Shown here in pieces: positions 11,901 to 23,500 of a DNA stretch of 64,000 nucleotides; the stretch's first letter is position 1, and each line of letters starts with the position of its first letter. Below the pieces are notes generated by a model. It made no database searches, was not told where the DNA came from, and saw only the letters and a program-made list of their open reading frames with translations. Both the position numbers and the translations under genes were made by a program. The stretch is from Varroa destructor (taxonomy: Eukaryota > Arthropoda > Arachnida > Mesostigmata > Varroidae), in the NCBI RefSeq assembly GCF_002443255.2, contig NW_019211454.1, positions 34,702,061 to 34,766,060 of the forward strand, given 5' to 3'.

Positions 11901-12890
11901 GAGCATTCCGAGAACTCGAATGTAGAGATCCGTGTCAAAGTGCTCTATCCTAAAGGCAGCCCTCAAATGCGGGTGAAAACGATGTTAACGAGCTAGTTGT
12001 CTACAAACATTTACAACTTTTGTTCGATAAATAAATAAAATTCTCAAATCATAGTTAATCAGTTACCTCATTCTCAAGATGAGCTATTTGAGACGATACA
12101 GCCGGCTATTGGATTGCATCCCAACTGACATTTTGTCTCTATATGTATGCCTTTTTACTAAAAACATTATTTAAGCTCTTCGAATATAGGGCTGGTTCGT
12201 AAAAATGTTTGTCGGCGATACAGCGTTTATGAAAGAAAACCATCTAAATTTGCAAAATTCAGAGTCACGTTAATACTCGCTTTAGTTAAATATCTGCTGA
12301 TACCCACTCCTACTGTAATTACATAGAGGTCAAAATTTTTACGGCATAATGGCCACCTTTTAGCGGACATCATTGAACTTCAAAAGTTATGCGCTTCTGC
12401 TCGTCATAAAAAAAGCGAAACGAAAAAAATAACACATTTCCTATTTAACATCAACCTACTACTGCCTTCCCGTCTTCATGCAGTCTTAAAATACGGAAGT
12501 CGCTATTAGCTACACATTATCAGAAGATCAGAAACTTTTATGAAGATACTTTACTTCTCCTGGTGGCGTCTAAGGATACTAGCGGACGTACTTGACTAGC
12601 ACGATATCGGAGCGGCCCATTACTTAGCCTGTCGTTTAGTATGCTCATGTTAACATGTATTAGCGCAGCAGTGGAGCACTGATGGCCAGCAAAATGAGAC
12701 AATGTGTGCATTTGCTTGCTCAGCAACACTCACGCTCGACCACGTTCGGCTTTCAACGAGCTTTCGGGGTGGCAAAACTTGAAAATTTAGAAAAGCCGAT
12801 CGCAGTATATCTAGAATCGTAAATGCAGGACTTTCTTAAAAAGGCCGAGAAGTTCAGTCTCTGCCTCTTGCAAATCTTCATTCAATCGAC
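8948..12890. other. no gene seen
   Basis: This long AT-rich stretch has no frame above 82 codons and no family signature. A short alternating CA/GCA tract lies at about 11797-11818. Apart from the tRNA-like relic near 9.7 kb I see nothing. Confidence 0.5.
9704..9795 (+). repeat. possible tRNA-derived SINE relic
   Basis: A perfect pol III B-box string GGTTCGAACCC lies at 9778-9788. An A-box-like string (TAGCTTCAAGAGTAGAGCACG, less one end base) begins at 9704. The spacing of 74 bases is too long for a tRNA, so this would be an eroded or interrupted head. 'CTAGGTTCGANCCCG' is shared with the 18.6 kb copy. Confidence 0.3.
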
Positions 12891-12915
12891 ATATATATAT
12901 ATATATATATATATA
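12891..12915. repeat. (AT)n microsatellite
   Basis: About 12 AT units, lying just upstream of the first copy of the direct repeat at 13148. Confidence 0.95.
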
Positions 12916-13147
12916 CATCTAGCCAGAGTGTTCAATATTCGATGTCTAAAGCGGATGAATACATAATGAAAATAGTCCAATACTATCTATAAAACTGATT
13001 TATTGTCAAATAACAAACTATGTTATTATGAACTCAATAAAAAATTTCAAAGAGGTTGCTGTTTTTTAAATTCATATTTCGTGTTATAAGTTGTGTTTAT
13101 ATTTTGCTGAATAGATGCAAACCATACGATTGAATATGAATATATTC

Positions 13148-13248
13148 AATTGTATTTATCTAAATATATATAACATATCGATATAAAAGGAAATTTTCTA
13201 ACCATAACAGTCTAGTATAATGATAAAATTCACTGTCAGTCACCCAGT
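13148..13248 (+). repeat. direct repeat, copy 1
   Basis: About 100 bp that recurs at 14356-14451 in the same orientation. The two copies share a 29-base exact core from 'catatcgatataaaa' onward. They also share 'cactgtcagtcacccagt' at the right end and 'attgtatttatctaaat' at the left end, with a few indels between. Similarity stops abruptly on both sides. The pair could be termini of a small terminal-repeat element (TRIM-like) or two insertions of one short family. Confidence 0.85.
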
Positions 13249-13463
13249 GCTGGCCTCGGAGCGGTCGAGCTGTGTTGATTGCTAGCCAAATATTGATGGC
13301 CTTTTCCTTTGTTTGAGCTACGGTTATATACGACATTTCTAATCCAATTGAGAAGCACCTGTGTGAGGCAGCCTCATACACAACAAACAACATTATTACA
13401 CTCAATAGAATCTCTTATTGATGTGTCAAACCATTCGGAGACCAGGACTATAGCAATATTGTC

Positions 13464-13724
13464 ATGTCAGATAGGCTTGATGAGCTTACGGAAGATGTTC
13501 TCCTCAGTCTTGACCGTCCGTCGAATAGACGGCATCTTCCACATAAGTTTATGTGGAAAATTATGTTAGTTGCACTATAGGAACGGCTGAGACCGATAGC
13601 CGGCCATTGGTTCTCAACTGACGTCTTCGAACCGTAGGGTGCAGCGAATGCGGCATTGTTCGATGGGAACGACGCGACACGAGCGCTTACAGATATGTGT
13701 GTCAGAATTTCCGTCCGCCGGTAA
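13464..13724 (+). pseudogene. MAPR / cytochrome b5-like domain relic
   Basis: Membrane-associated progesterone receptor (MAPR) proteins such as PGRMC and neudesin carry a b5-like fold that binds haem or steroid. A single + frame starts at an ATG and runs 86 codons with two internal TAG stops (13578 and about 13632). It reads 'ELTEDVLLSLD', like the family's T-x-E-E-L-x-x-Y-D-G start. 'KIMLVAL' sits where the 'V-A-V-x-G' strand is expected. Then come 'HWFSTDVFEP' and 'GAANAALFDGNDATRALTDM', like the F-Y-G-P-G-G-x-Y-x-x-F-A-G-x-D-A-S-R-A-L haem-side segment. A GTAAGC donor-like site overlaps the end. The stops and missing Tyr residues make it non-functional. It lies between two direct repeats. 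Part of the frame forms a perfect hairpin (13537-13558). I am moderately confident. Confidence 0.42.
13537..13558. repeat. 10-bp perfect inverted repeat
   Basis: Arms TTCCACATAA and TTATGTGGAA flank a 2-base spacer, inside the MAPR-like relic. A second small hairpin (CCGTC/GACGG) lies just upstream. Confidence 0.85.
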
Positions 13725-14355
13725 GCGCCACTCATCAGGTACTAACTATCAATCTGTCAAAGGATCAGGATCCTGTCAGCCATAGGAGAAGTCTAGACGC
13801 AAAGATTCGTGAGACAACATAAAGCTGTGGATGAAAATAACACGTTGATCTCATTTGGAATTTCAATCGAGCCATTCAACTTGCATTAGAACTTGCGTTG
13901 GCAGTGGCTTCTATCAATATATGCTACTGCCTGTATCAATGTTCAGCGATAGACGTCTATCGCTATTTCAGAAGTACGATTACTGCTTTCTCCCCTAGAC
14001 ACGACACCGACGAAACTCATTGGAAAAAGTCAACGAATGATTTATCGATCTCGTCGTTGGACGCGCAAAGAGCCGTTCGCGCCGACGGGCTGCGTTGCTG
14101 TAAAATTTAGCAGAATTATTAAAAAGCTTTAAGCCTGTCCCTTGGGGCCGGGCGGCCTGTACGCGATTAACACTACCCAAATATTGGTACGGCATGCCAA
14201 TTAAAATGTCGCCGTACGTATCGCCTATTTGTTATTATTTACCTCTATTTGACCAACAATGACGGTGCCGTGCTGCTGGTTAGATATATTATATGAATAA
14301 CATATAGGTTCTATTAAAATAATCAAGACAAAAGTGATTATGTTTATTTTTTTCT

Positions 14356-14451
14356 AATTGTATTTATCTAAATGTCTCTACCATATCGATATAAAAGGAA
14401 ATTTTCTAACGATAACGTATAACGGTAAATTTTCACTGTCAGTCACCCAGT
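14356..14451 (+). repeat. direct repeat, copy 2
   Basis: Second copy of the repeat at 13148-13248, same orientation, about 1.2 kb downstream. It differs by several substitutions and short indels, so the duplication is not recent. Confidence 0.85.
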
Positions 14452-15676
14452 TCTAAACGCTAGAGAACAGAGGGGGACCACTGTACATTTTTTAGACTTT
14501 ATTTTGAATGAAGCTGCCGGAAAAACACGTTACTTAGATATTTACCAGCGGCAAATTTCGACATACACAGCAGAGACTTCTATTGCTGAACGACACTCGG
14601 TGATATAGCTTAGCATTTTTATGCGTCCTCTGCATAGCTTACATACACACAGTTGCTCAAAGACGAGCGCCTATTATTTTAATACGTCTGGTTTAAATTA
14701 GAGATGAGACAAAATCTTCATAAGCGCGGGCTTATTTCAATTAATATTAACATTGATTTTACTATTACCCAGAAATAATTAGCCGAAAGATAACAAAGTG
14801 TCTTAATAAGAATATTCCGTTATTTATTGCCATAGATAAACCCAAATAGTTGTCAGTAGTATGGCTTAATTAAGTCTCTGATGCATTACAGATGTCGCTG
14901 AGCCAGAATAGGGCGGTGATCGCGTAATCAGAACGTGCAGTGGAAGATTGTTCCCCACGATACGACGCCCAACTACCCAGAATGTAAAATAATTCCCCAG
15001 AAATATGTTATTCCACCTCTATGTACCACGATCATTTCAGCTGCGTTTTGTCTTTCTCCTTGAGGACAAGAGTGTATGCTAGTTGAGATTTCGTATAATG
15101 AGAGTTATTGCCTCCCCGTGGCATCTGGGGCTGATGGTGTGTTCATGCGGTCCTGAAAGCTTACTGAGTGAGAACGATTCATTTGATACAGGTTTGTTCG
15201 CCGACTGTTTTTGCCGATAATTTTGAATATTTAACCGCTTTCTAAGTGCACCAGCTATATCTTCAAGTAGAAACAGAAACTGAGGTAAAATATAAACATC
15301 TTTCTTTCTGCAACTTAGATATTCCCTAATAATTATACTTACCGTACCTGATGTAAGTCCGGTTAATCAGAGATATTCTCGATCTGCATGGATATTTTGC
15401 CTTGTGCTTGATGGAAACTGTAATTTGGAAACACATGTATGTTCTATAAAGTCTAAATCAAACGATATAAGTTGAATCTGATAAAATTCAACTCTGTTCT
15501 AAATAGTAACTTCACACGCTAAATAGAATACAAACCTATATGATACTCTGCGTAACTAGATCCCCCGCCGCACGAGACGGCCCGAAGTACCATCACAGCG
15601 ATACTGGGACATGACAAGTTCGATTGCAGTGGATACTATCTAGAAGTTTCGACTGACAGATAAAGATCTATCATTA
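14452..15676. other. no gene seen
   Basis: AT-rich. Frames are short and carry no signature. Confidence 0.5.
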
Positions 15677-16246
15677 ATGGGATATTCTTGTATAGGCAAT
15701 CTTACAATTACGAACAGTGCGTTGTTTTTCACCTCAGTGATAAAAAGTATTATGCAAATGACGAGAAGGAACCTGAACCTATATTTTACAGGTCCTGTTC
15801 AAAACGCCGCTAGCATTCAGAATGTTCGCCAAGGTAGCGTTTTGCCTGATCGCCTCTGTCGGTACCTGTCATCGTTGGACAAATATTACTCATTATCGAT
15901 AAAAAATTATCCACGGAATGTTTCAACAGTTTCTGATTGTATCCAGATAGCCGCTAATGCAAACGATACAACAACTTCAATTTGCTTTCGTTCACCCGGA
16001 AGAGCTTCAGGATTTAAAATTACCTGTAGTTTCACAGGCCCTCAAAATCCTTTCAGGCCCATTTTAATAGCACCTCCTCTTCCTCCGCCTACTTATATTC
16101 GCACGACTCTCTCGACTCCTTTCAGCAAATGTTTTCGCTCTTTTCGTGCTTTCTTCTGGTTCACATCCTTCACTTCAGTAGTATCCAGCCCGGGCCTAGC
16201 CAGTGCGCCACAGTGCCCCCAGCATTATAACAGTGGCCGCAACTGA
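15677..16246 (+). other. longest open frame, 189 codons, unassigned
   Basis: It starts with an ATG and contains no motif I recognise. 'FTGP' occurs twice in it, each time from a sequence that looks like a splice acceptor (ttttacag and tttcacag). The last third is a pyrimidine-rich tract (about 16070-16180) read as P, S, T and F, ending in a good acceptor-like sequence (cttcacttcag). This looks more like intron 3' ends than coding sequence. At this base composition one frame of about this length is expected by chance in 64 kb. It is listed so that it can be tested. Confidence 0.12.
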
Positions 16247-18519
16247 AAGCACCGCAGCGACGGTCGCTTCCGTCGACCGATTCTACCCATATTGCCAGGT
16301 CATACGGCTACTGCTGCTACTATTGACAGGTGACAGAAGAGTAAACGGTGCATCAAGCCAAAAAGAAACTTAAAGGGTAAGCAGCGCGCTCTATGCAAAC
16401 ATGCTAAACACGCAGAGACGTTCATACCTTCGAAGCCTTTTTTATGAGAGGCATATGGGTGGCAAGGTTGTCGACCGCGACTAGCACTGCGGCAGCAGGA
16501 GCAGTAGGCGAAAGGGGTAAGCGTGAGGTAGTTCAGGCCGTTGAAGAATAATCGGATATATTACCACAAAGATGACATATGAGTGCAAGGTACTCGGATA
16601 TGTGGCACAAACCAAGCACGTCCTCAATGATCTCCTTATCCACAAAAGCTACCAAGAAACGCTTCATAGGACCACTCTTGTCGACCTCGCCCCTCTTTTC
16701 CCATCTGTTTTTACATCTGCAAATGACGTATTGTAGCAAGTAAGGCCGGTTGGGTACAAAAGCAATGCCCTGTCTTTCGGCCGCAGATGGTGGCACCCGT
16801 GACTGTCACTTGCAGCAATAGATGACGAAGCGCACCGGTGCTCCTTCGAGAGATAGCGGCGCTAGTACGCTAGCCATTCGCTCAGCGAGGCACCTATATC
16901 CGTACACTCGACAGGCGTAATCAGATCTTCTGTCCCGCGTAGCACATTAAGCCTTGTACGTTTTACCGCATCCCGAGTTTCGGTTCTGATCGGCGGCAGG
17001 CCAAAAAAGCTGTTCGGCCTTCATATTGTTATAACAGTAAAGAAACACCCCGGAGAAACGGCAAAGGACGAGGAAACATCTTTGTATTATTCCCATTGTC
17101 CACGTTAATTGTCCACATTATATTAGAATGCGCGCATTTACTTGTGCACTTTTGACACTTGGGCCGCCGCTTGGAACAGAATCCTGTTGTCGTGAGACAC
17201 ACGCGGCCTCTCCAGCCCATCTATTTTTCGCTGCCTGAAGCACGCATACATTGTGCCATAATTCATAGGCCACATCCTGATCTTTGCGTTCCCGCTGTTG
17301 TTCCGACCTACAACTTATGCTAACTCGAAATAAACGATCGTGATCAAGTTGGAACTAACCCAGTTAGTGCTGAGTTTATACAAAAAAATTAGCGCTTCAT
17401 AGGCCAGGGCCATGCAGAGGATTCCAACACACTCCGTATTTTATCATCGTCATCACTGTCATTATAACCGTAACGATCATTATTAACAATAACAGTCGCC
17501 AGATGGCTACGAGGACGAGAATGATAACAAAGCTAATGTTAGTCATTCTTCTGCTGCTCCCACAGTAACAAAATTGCGATTATAACTCTTCACCCACAAA
17601 GTGGTAGTTTAGCCCCTTTGTAAGCTTTATAAGTAGTTCAGCCGGCTAGTAAGCCCGAGCTTCCTTGGCAGCCTTCATTCGGAAAAGTGAGAGAGGTTAT
17701 ACGCTACCGCCACTGTCTGCTAAGGCAATCTTGACGCAGCGAAGCCTGGAACATGAGGACTGGTAATTCAACGTACAAATTATCTTCCTCTCATCAGTAC
17801 AATGGTAGGAAGCGGTTATTCGCTGGGAAGTGAGCTAGTTCCTCGGCAGGCTCGCCACGCTGTTCTTTACCGCCCAGCTTTTTCACACTTCAGAAACATC
17901 GCTTGCAGAAGCTACCTATAAACGCTCAGTGTTTATTCTCTCTGCCACCTTCAAATTGTTGGCGCGTGAAACAAAGAAACATGAGCCAATTGTTGTCCAA
18001 CTTTTGTTTTCTGCCTTTTTCACGGTTCATAAGCCTGTAATAAGCTATTAAACAATTTCCTTTTAGTTTTGTATGACAAAAGAGAAGAAGCACAAATTAG
18101 TAGGAAAATCAGCAAGTATCTCATAAAATTGTTGACCCTCTCGTATATCTATAGGCTTACCAGTGATACGTTTTTCAAGATTTTCCGACATCCGTGTCGA
18201 GTGTGCTGCAGTAAACAGGACATAATTTTGAACTCTGCCCTCGGAATTGTTCGTACACGCATGAAATATTTAGCAGAAGCAATCATCCTTCCGTTTCCTT
18301 TCATTCAATAATGAAACGCTCGCCATTGGCCACAACAAGCATCTACAAAGGAATTATTTTACGAAGTCGCCGAATATTTGATCAAAAATAAAATATCCAT
18401 GGGTACTTCCATTCAAAGAAACAGAAAACGGTAAGCATCAGAACACACATTAGTCTACTTCAACGTTTCGAGTTTTACATCTGGTATCGCCGTTAGGAAT
18501 ATTGCATCAGAGAGATAGA
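16247..18519. other. no gene supported; GC-richer patch
   Basis: From about 16.2 to 17.3 kb the sequence is less AT-rich than its surroundings. Two - strand frames (16533-16796, 17029-17220) are open but match nothing known to me; the second has a Cys/Lys-rich centre. If the acceptor near 16180 is real, coding sequence could follow, but no frame beyond it shows a signature. Confidence 0.35.

Positions 18520-18552
<33 letters not shown>
18520..18552. repeat. (TGGC)n microsatellite
   Basis: Eight TGGC units. On the - strand it follows a tRNA-like head by about 30 bases, where a SINE would carry its simple-repeat tail. Confidence 0.95.
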
Positions 18553-18557
<5 letters not shown>

Positions 18558-18660
18558 CAGAAATCAAATTCTGTCAACGCCCGGGCTCGAACCTAGGTTA
18601 CAACTCGTCGCTAAAGTTAGCACGTAAATACGTTATCCACTAAGTTATCACAGCGGCATA
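18553..18660 (-). repeat. tRNA-derived SINE-like element
   Basis: On the - strand an A-box-like TAACTTAGTGG (18647-18637) is followed 54 bases later by a perfect B box GGTTCGAGCCC (18593-18583). That is normal spacing for a tRNA with a variable arm. The bases around the B box can form most of a T-stem and loop. A clean anticodon stem is not evident and no CCA-side acceptor pairing was found, so this is a SINE head and not a working tRNA gene. A short body and then the (AGCC)n tract would form the 3' end. Weaker relatives are at 9.7, 44.2 and 63.6 kb. Confidence 0.5.
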
Positions 18661-19980
18661 TACAAGCCTACCCGAGCGAATTTTTTGCGATCAGCAGAAA
18701 ACGATGTGGTACTTTTTGCGATTGCGATGATCGCTACGACTTGCGATTCCATAGGACGCAGCAAATAGGTTCTGTCGGAAAGATGTTGCAGTGCAGTCCT
18801 TCACTAAACCTTTTTTTTTCGGGAAGTTTGCAATATTCGTGTATTTAACGACACGATGGAGGACGTTTGGTGACACGCAGCAGCTGCTAAAGTATAAGCG
18901 TAAAACTGTTAAAAACTAGCGTTCCTGCTTCTCTGTTAAACTGGCACAAGAGGACATAACCGTAACCAGAAATGAGTGTGCACAGCAATCCGCGATACGG
19001 AATCCTCAGCCATTAGTCTCTTCTGGATAGCCGCCTACATAAAAATTCCCAGCGGCCTCGTAATAGTTTTTTTTTTAAAAACGTAGGTTGGAGAACGCCT
19101 TTGCTGAAAACGAAGATTCTTTTACTTAGGGAAGGCATCGTGCGATAAAAATCTACAAAAAGAAAAGTTCAATGAGCTTTTTTTTCAATTACCTATAATA
19201 CATAGTTCACGTTAGCATGGTAGAGATCGGCTACTTTCTTTAGTGGAGACGTAGCCACAAGTGTGAACTGTCCACTTAAAGGACGAGCTAATCTCTTAAT
19301 AGTATGTTATGCAAGCGTTAGATGTCTTAAGTGAAACCATCGGAAAAGCCACTCGAGTGGCCGCTGCCAACAATGTTTCATTATTATCAATTGTGTTACA
19401 TTAGAAATTAAGCAAGACACGCTATAGAACCGAATCATTTCTTAATAAACTGTTCCACATCGAACTTAGTTTAAATTTTTTTTTCAAATACTTGATAAGT
19501 TATTTCTTTCTAATGTTTTTTTAACTTGCAAAGCCCGGTCCGTTTCATTCTATTTTTTCCGAGCTCTGGACATCAACTGTGAATCGCTGGTGGTCTCGTT
19601 AATAGTTGTTTAACAGTAGACAACTGCTCAATCATCATAACTTCCCCATGTTTTCGCTATATCATTCTAAAATGATTAAGCAAAATCAGGCAACCAAGAA
19701 CCCTGGTTAGGGACATGGGTACGTTTCATTGACGCACTATAACCAACTATCGTGTTTGATATATGGTTTAGCAAAGCGCTTGTACTTACAAAGGCAAACG
19801 CAACGGCCACAATATATCCCTGGCTCTTTATTAGCCCCACTGCAACCTTTGCCCCTTCGTTTGGTCATGTTCGACCATTCGTTTCTATGGCTTCAGTGTG
19901 GTGATTATCTCGTATGACATGCTTAGCTCTTTGTTACGGCTAGTTATCTGTTCGTCTGCGCGTGGCCCGACAGTGCCTGC
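18661..19980. other. no gene seen
   Basis: AT-rich with several runs of T or A of 7 to 9 bases. No signature in any frame. Confidence 0.5.
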
Positions 19981-19984
19981 CCTA

Positions 19985-20507
19985 ACGGGATGTTGAAACG
20001 TCTAAAAAGAAGCCAGGAGTTTTTGCGACGTCGACAACGAAGCGAAGACGAACGAGGGGGCGCGAATTGATGAAGTCGCCGCTGCCGGAGCGGCTGACCG
20101 GCGATATCGACGCCGTGGCCTCCGAAGGAATCAAGGAGTTCGGTGACCATTTGGATGGTCCAGTCAAGCTCGTCCAAAACGGCATAAACCTACGACTGAC
20201 GCATCTTCTCAGAGAAAAATTGGCGGCAAAGCTTCTGCCACTACTTACCGGTACTATTGTTTCGCGCTACTAGCAAAGGAGGCGACTAGAATTGCCTTGC
20301 GCTTCCCCTGGGAGCAACGGGGCAGTGGTGACAACTAAAGGGCGCACACATTCAGTTAGATCAAGCGCAGCAGAATTCGCTAAGAATGAAGATTCGGAAG
20401 AAGATACAGAGCAGAAGAGAGGACAGACATCGCGAAGAGTTCAACAGCGGCGTCGGCAGCCGAACATCACCAACTGGCATGAGTGGTCCGGGCGGTTGGT
20501 TAACTGA
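19985..20507 (+). other. GC-rich block with coding-like composition
   Basis: This block is much less AT-rich than its flanks and has open frames on both strands. On the + strand one frame is open from about 19987 to 20273. It gives a basic stretch (about residues 15-28), then an amphipathic helical segment with third-position G/C preference ('DIDAVASEGIKEFGDHLDGP', 'LTHLLREKLAAKLLPLL'). A second + frame (20292-20507) has an acidic then Arg-rich tail. On the - strand 'RLRFVVDVAK' faintly recalls a retropepsin Asp region. I cannot choose between a gene exon and an old retroelement. No family was recognised. Confidence 0.25.
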
Positions 20508-23500
20508 TTCTAAATACTTAAGATAGCAGTCAATGTGCGCTGCGTTTGGCGCTCGCGTTTGTTCGAAAAAACCAGCCAAACAAAGCGGACCCTCCCACGG
20601 GCAGGCATCATCTGTTGACGATGATGGTGAGAGCCTCTCCTAATGCTAACAGAGGCCACGCCAGTTGGTTTGAAGGTACAATAACTACGGTTTTAGCTAC
20701 AGGCTAATGCACAGACAAACCGAAGTTCGACTTGCTCCAAACCCTTTCGTGGATATTCTCCAATATAGTATATCACAATGAAATTACCTTTTCTGTTAGC
20801 ATTCGTCATAGGATACGTATGATTCTAAACCGGTCATAATATTTATGATAAAATTTGCAGCGCTTGTTTCGTGCCTCTTACAGAGATAGCCATCAACTTT
20901 TTATTATTATAGTTAGGTTTTTTTTTTTAATATAGTTATCGCTGTAGCCAGAAGTTAACGCTAATCAGCAATGGGTAGAATGTAGCTGATAAACACTGGT
21001 ATCATAATACCCTTCAAGACGACGTTTGTCGTCGACGTGAAGCGTTTCAAGCTAGTCGTTACGAAACTCGCAACTTCATAGATTGTTACTTTTTTTTTTT
21101 GTATATAATGCTCTTAGGTTATCTTAAATACAGCTCATTTTTGGTGAGGCTATAATAGTAGAAAGAAAAGATGTTGGGATAAGCGACTCAACAATCGAGG
21201 ACTTTTGTTTAAAGGACAAGGATAAGGCCGTAGCTAATGATCACTTGCAATTTTTAGTTATTATTTCTCACTGTCAACCTTCCATTTTTCGGATAAGAAT
21301 GAATCATTTTGTTCAGACGGCCTATTTTCATTATTCTATTCTATCATAGTAAGCTACAGGCTATGTGAAAGAAATAGAGCGTAGATTGAGACAGGAGAAC
21401 TAACAAAATGACAGTAACATGCCAAATATTGTCTAGGCACGTCGTGTTCCGTTCCTTTACATTTTCAAGATTTATTTTATCATCGTTGTTCTCACTCAGG
21501 ATTCTGACTGTCTCTGATAGTACTCGCTGATAGCTATGTGTTTGGCTGGCACACTACAATTGACAGCTCCCGATCATGCAGGTTGTCCAATGATCATGAC
21601 CTATTACGGTAATAGTCGTTAGGCGAAAATTGCTGTACCTCGAGTACACTGCCGAAGTCGCGCTTTTGGTATATTATTACATTGTAACACTATTTTTTTT
21701 TTTATATCTCTATATGAATTACATTGAGAAATCTCTAGTATCGCATTTTAGTAGACTATTACTTTTCCCAACTGTTTTAGCACGCTCTCACCACACAGGG
21801 TTGCTTAAAAACAATCGGATGGACCTCTTGTCGGATCGAACACGTGGCATAAACTTTTCAATCATGTTCGCCAAAATGCTAAAATTAATTTCCTCATATA
21901 TCTAGCAGTGTATAGTTAGCGTCAGTTTCGGGACATGGAAACCGGTCCCAGCTAAGAGAATGTACAACGGCACCCCAGTCTAGATGTTTTCATCTAGTCT
22001 ACCAACAGGTTCGTCCGTAAATGATCACATACATTGTATATATCTGCACCTCTTTCGCTGACTTAATCTTCTCTATGTAACACCGCGCCGTCTAAACGAA
22101 CAACGAACTTAATCGACATCCCTAAAGATCATCTTCCTCAACTTAGGCCTATGGAGCATTTACACACTAATAATCCTTTTCAATACCCTTGGCTCAAAAG
22201 CACACATATGGACCACGATGGATGGATGGAACTGGTTTTGGAAAAGATCTAGCCGTACCATGGCAGGATTACGATGAATCTAAATTAAACTTGAACAAAA
22301 AACAACGTTATTTCTAGATCATTACTACCACGATCGTCATCGAGGCAGAACAGACTTCATTTTGTTAATAATAACCAATCTATCTTTAAAGAACAATAGA
22401 CTATTAATTCCCTAAGTACTTAATCTGATTAGTGGTGTAATGAGCTAAACTTATCCTGTCATGTTCGTTAAGTTGATTCTGTCTTTCTACCTTTCTAGGT
22501 CGTATTACCGATATACCTATGTTAGTAAAAAGGGCGCTTTCTGTGGCTCGTCATCGGAAAAATGGAAGAACTTTTCCTGTGTCAGCGGCATCTCCTGTTT
22601 CCTTCCCGAAACCCGTCCTATTATAACAGCGCACGCTCCGTTCGTTTAAGGTCTCGTTGCCTGTCCTCCTTCGGGTTAGTGCTCGATGGCTTCAACCTAT
22701 CACGTTGCCCGAAAAAGTGACAAGTATTTTGTGCTAGCGGCGTTCCGCAGGAAGCCCGCCGTTCGAACGTCTTTGCAAACAGAACTGACGGTTGTGGTCC
22801 CAATGATGCCGGCGATTAGGAAACATTCTGCGACCGTGACGGCTATTGAGAGAATGGGTAGAAAGTTAACTCATGCCAACTTCGCTCAAACTAGAATAAC
22901 CCAAGTATCCTAGTTAAACGACTAGTCTCTTCTCCGCCTGAATCATCCTGCTCATTGATACGCAGTAGCGTGACTCTGCGGTACGGTCAGCAAAGCCGTA
23001 CCGTTGGGAAAAATAGGGAATCTCGTAATGTGTTCCCAGCGTACTCTCGCCAAGCTGTGCACTTTTACTAATGCACTTTTTCTGTTACAGCTGCGACTAA
23101 TGCTCAACGGGCTAGTTGGTATACAGTGCTATTGTTTTTCAGTCGTTTTTGACAGCCCCTCGTTAGCCAATTGCCAAACGTTCACCGATCATTGAGTTAT
23201 TCTCGCTATTACAAAAAGAACGTCCCCAGCACCGAGCCCACTGTAAACTCACAATTATAAGGCAAATCAATAGTATCGATTTGTTTGTTTCGTTGAACTA
23301 CTGACTTGTTAAGTAAAACTGACCTTTTTGCCAACACGAACAAAATGTTTAGCCACCCATTTGCTTGTCATAATAGTAAGTATTTGTTACATTGTTGTTC
23401 TATGGGACTAAAAGCTATACTGGAACAAAGTAAGCGTAGTCTTGAATTCGAAATTTTGTTCATCGATAATTCTACGCATGTTTGTGCTAATTCGGATATC

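Noticed and set aside
15677..16246. 189-codon open frame as a protein-coding gene
   Set aside because: Its length is near the chance maximum for this window, it has no motif, and its 3' third is a pyrimidine tract typical of an intron end.
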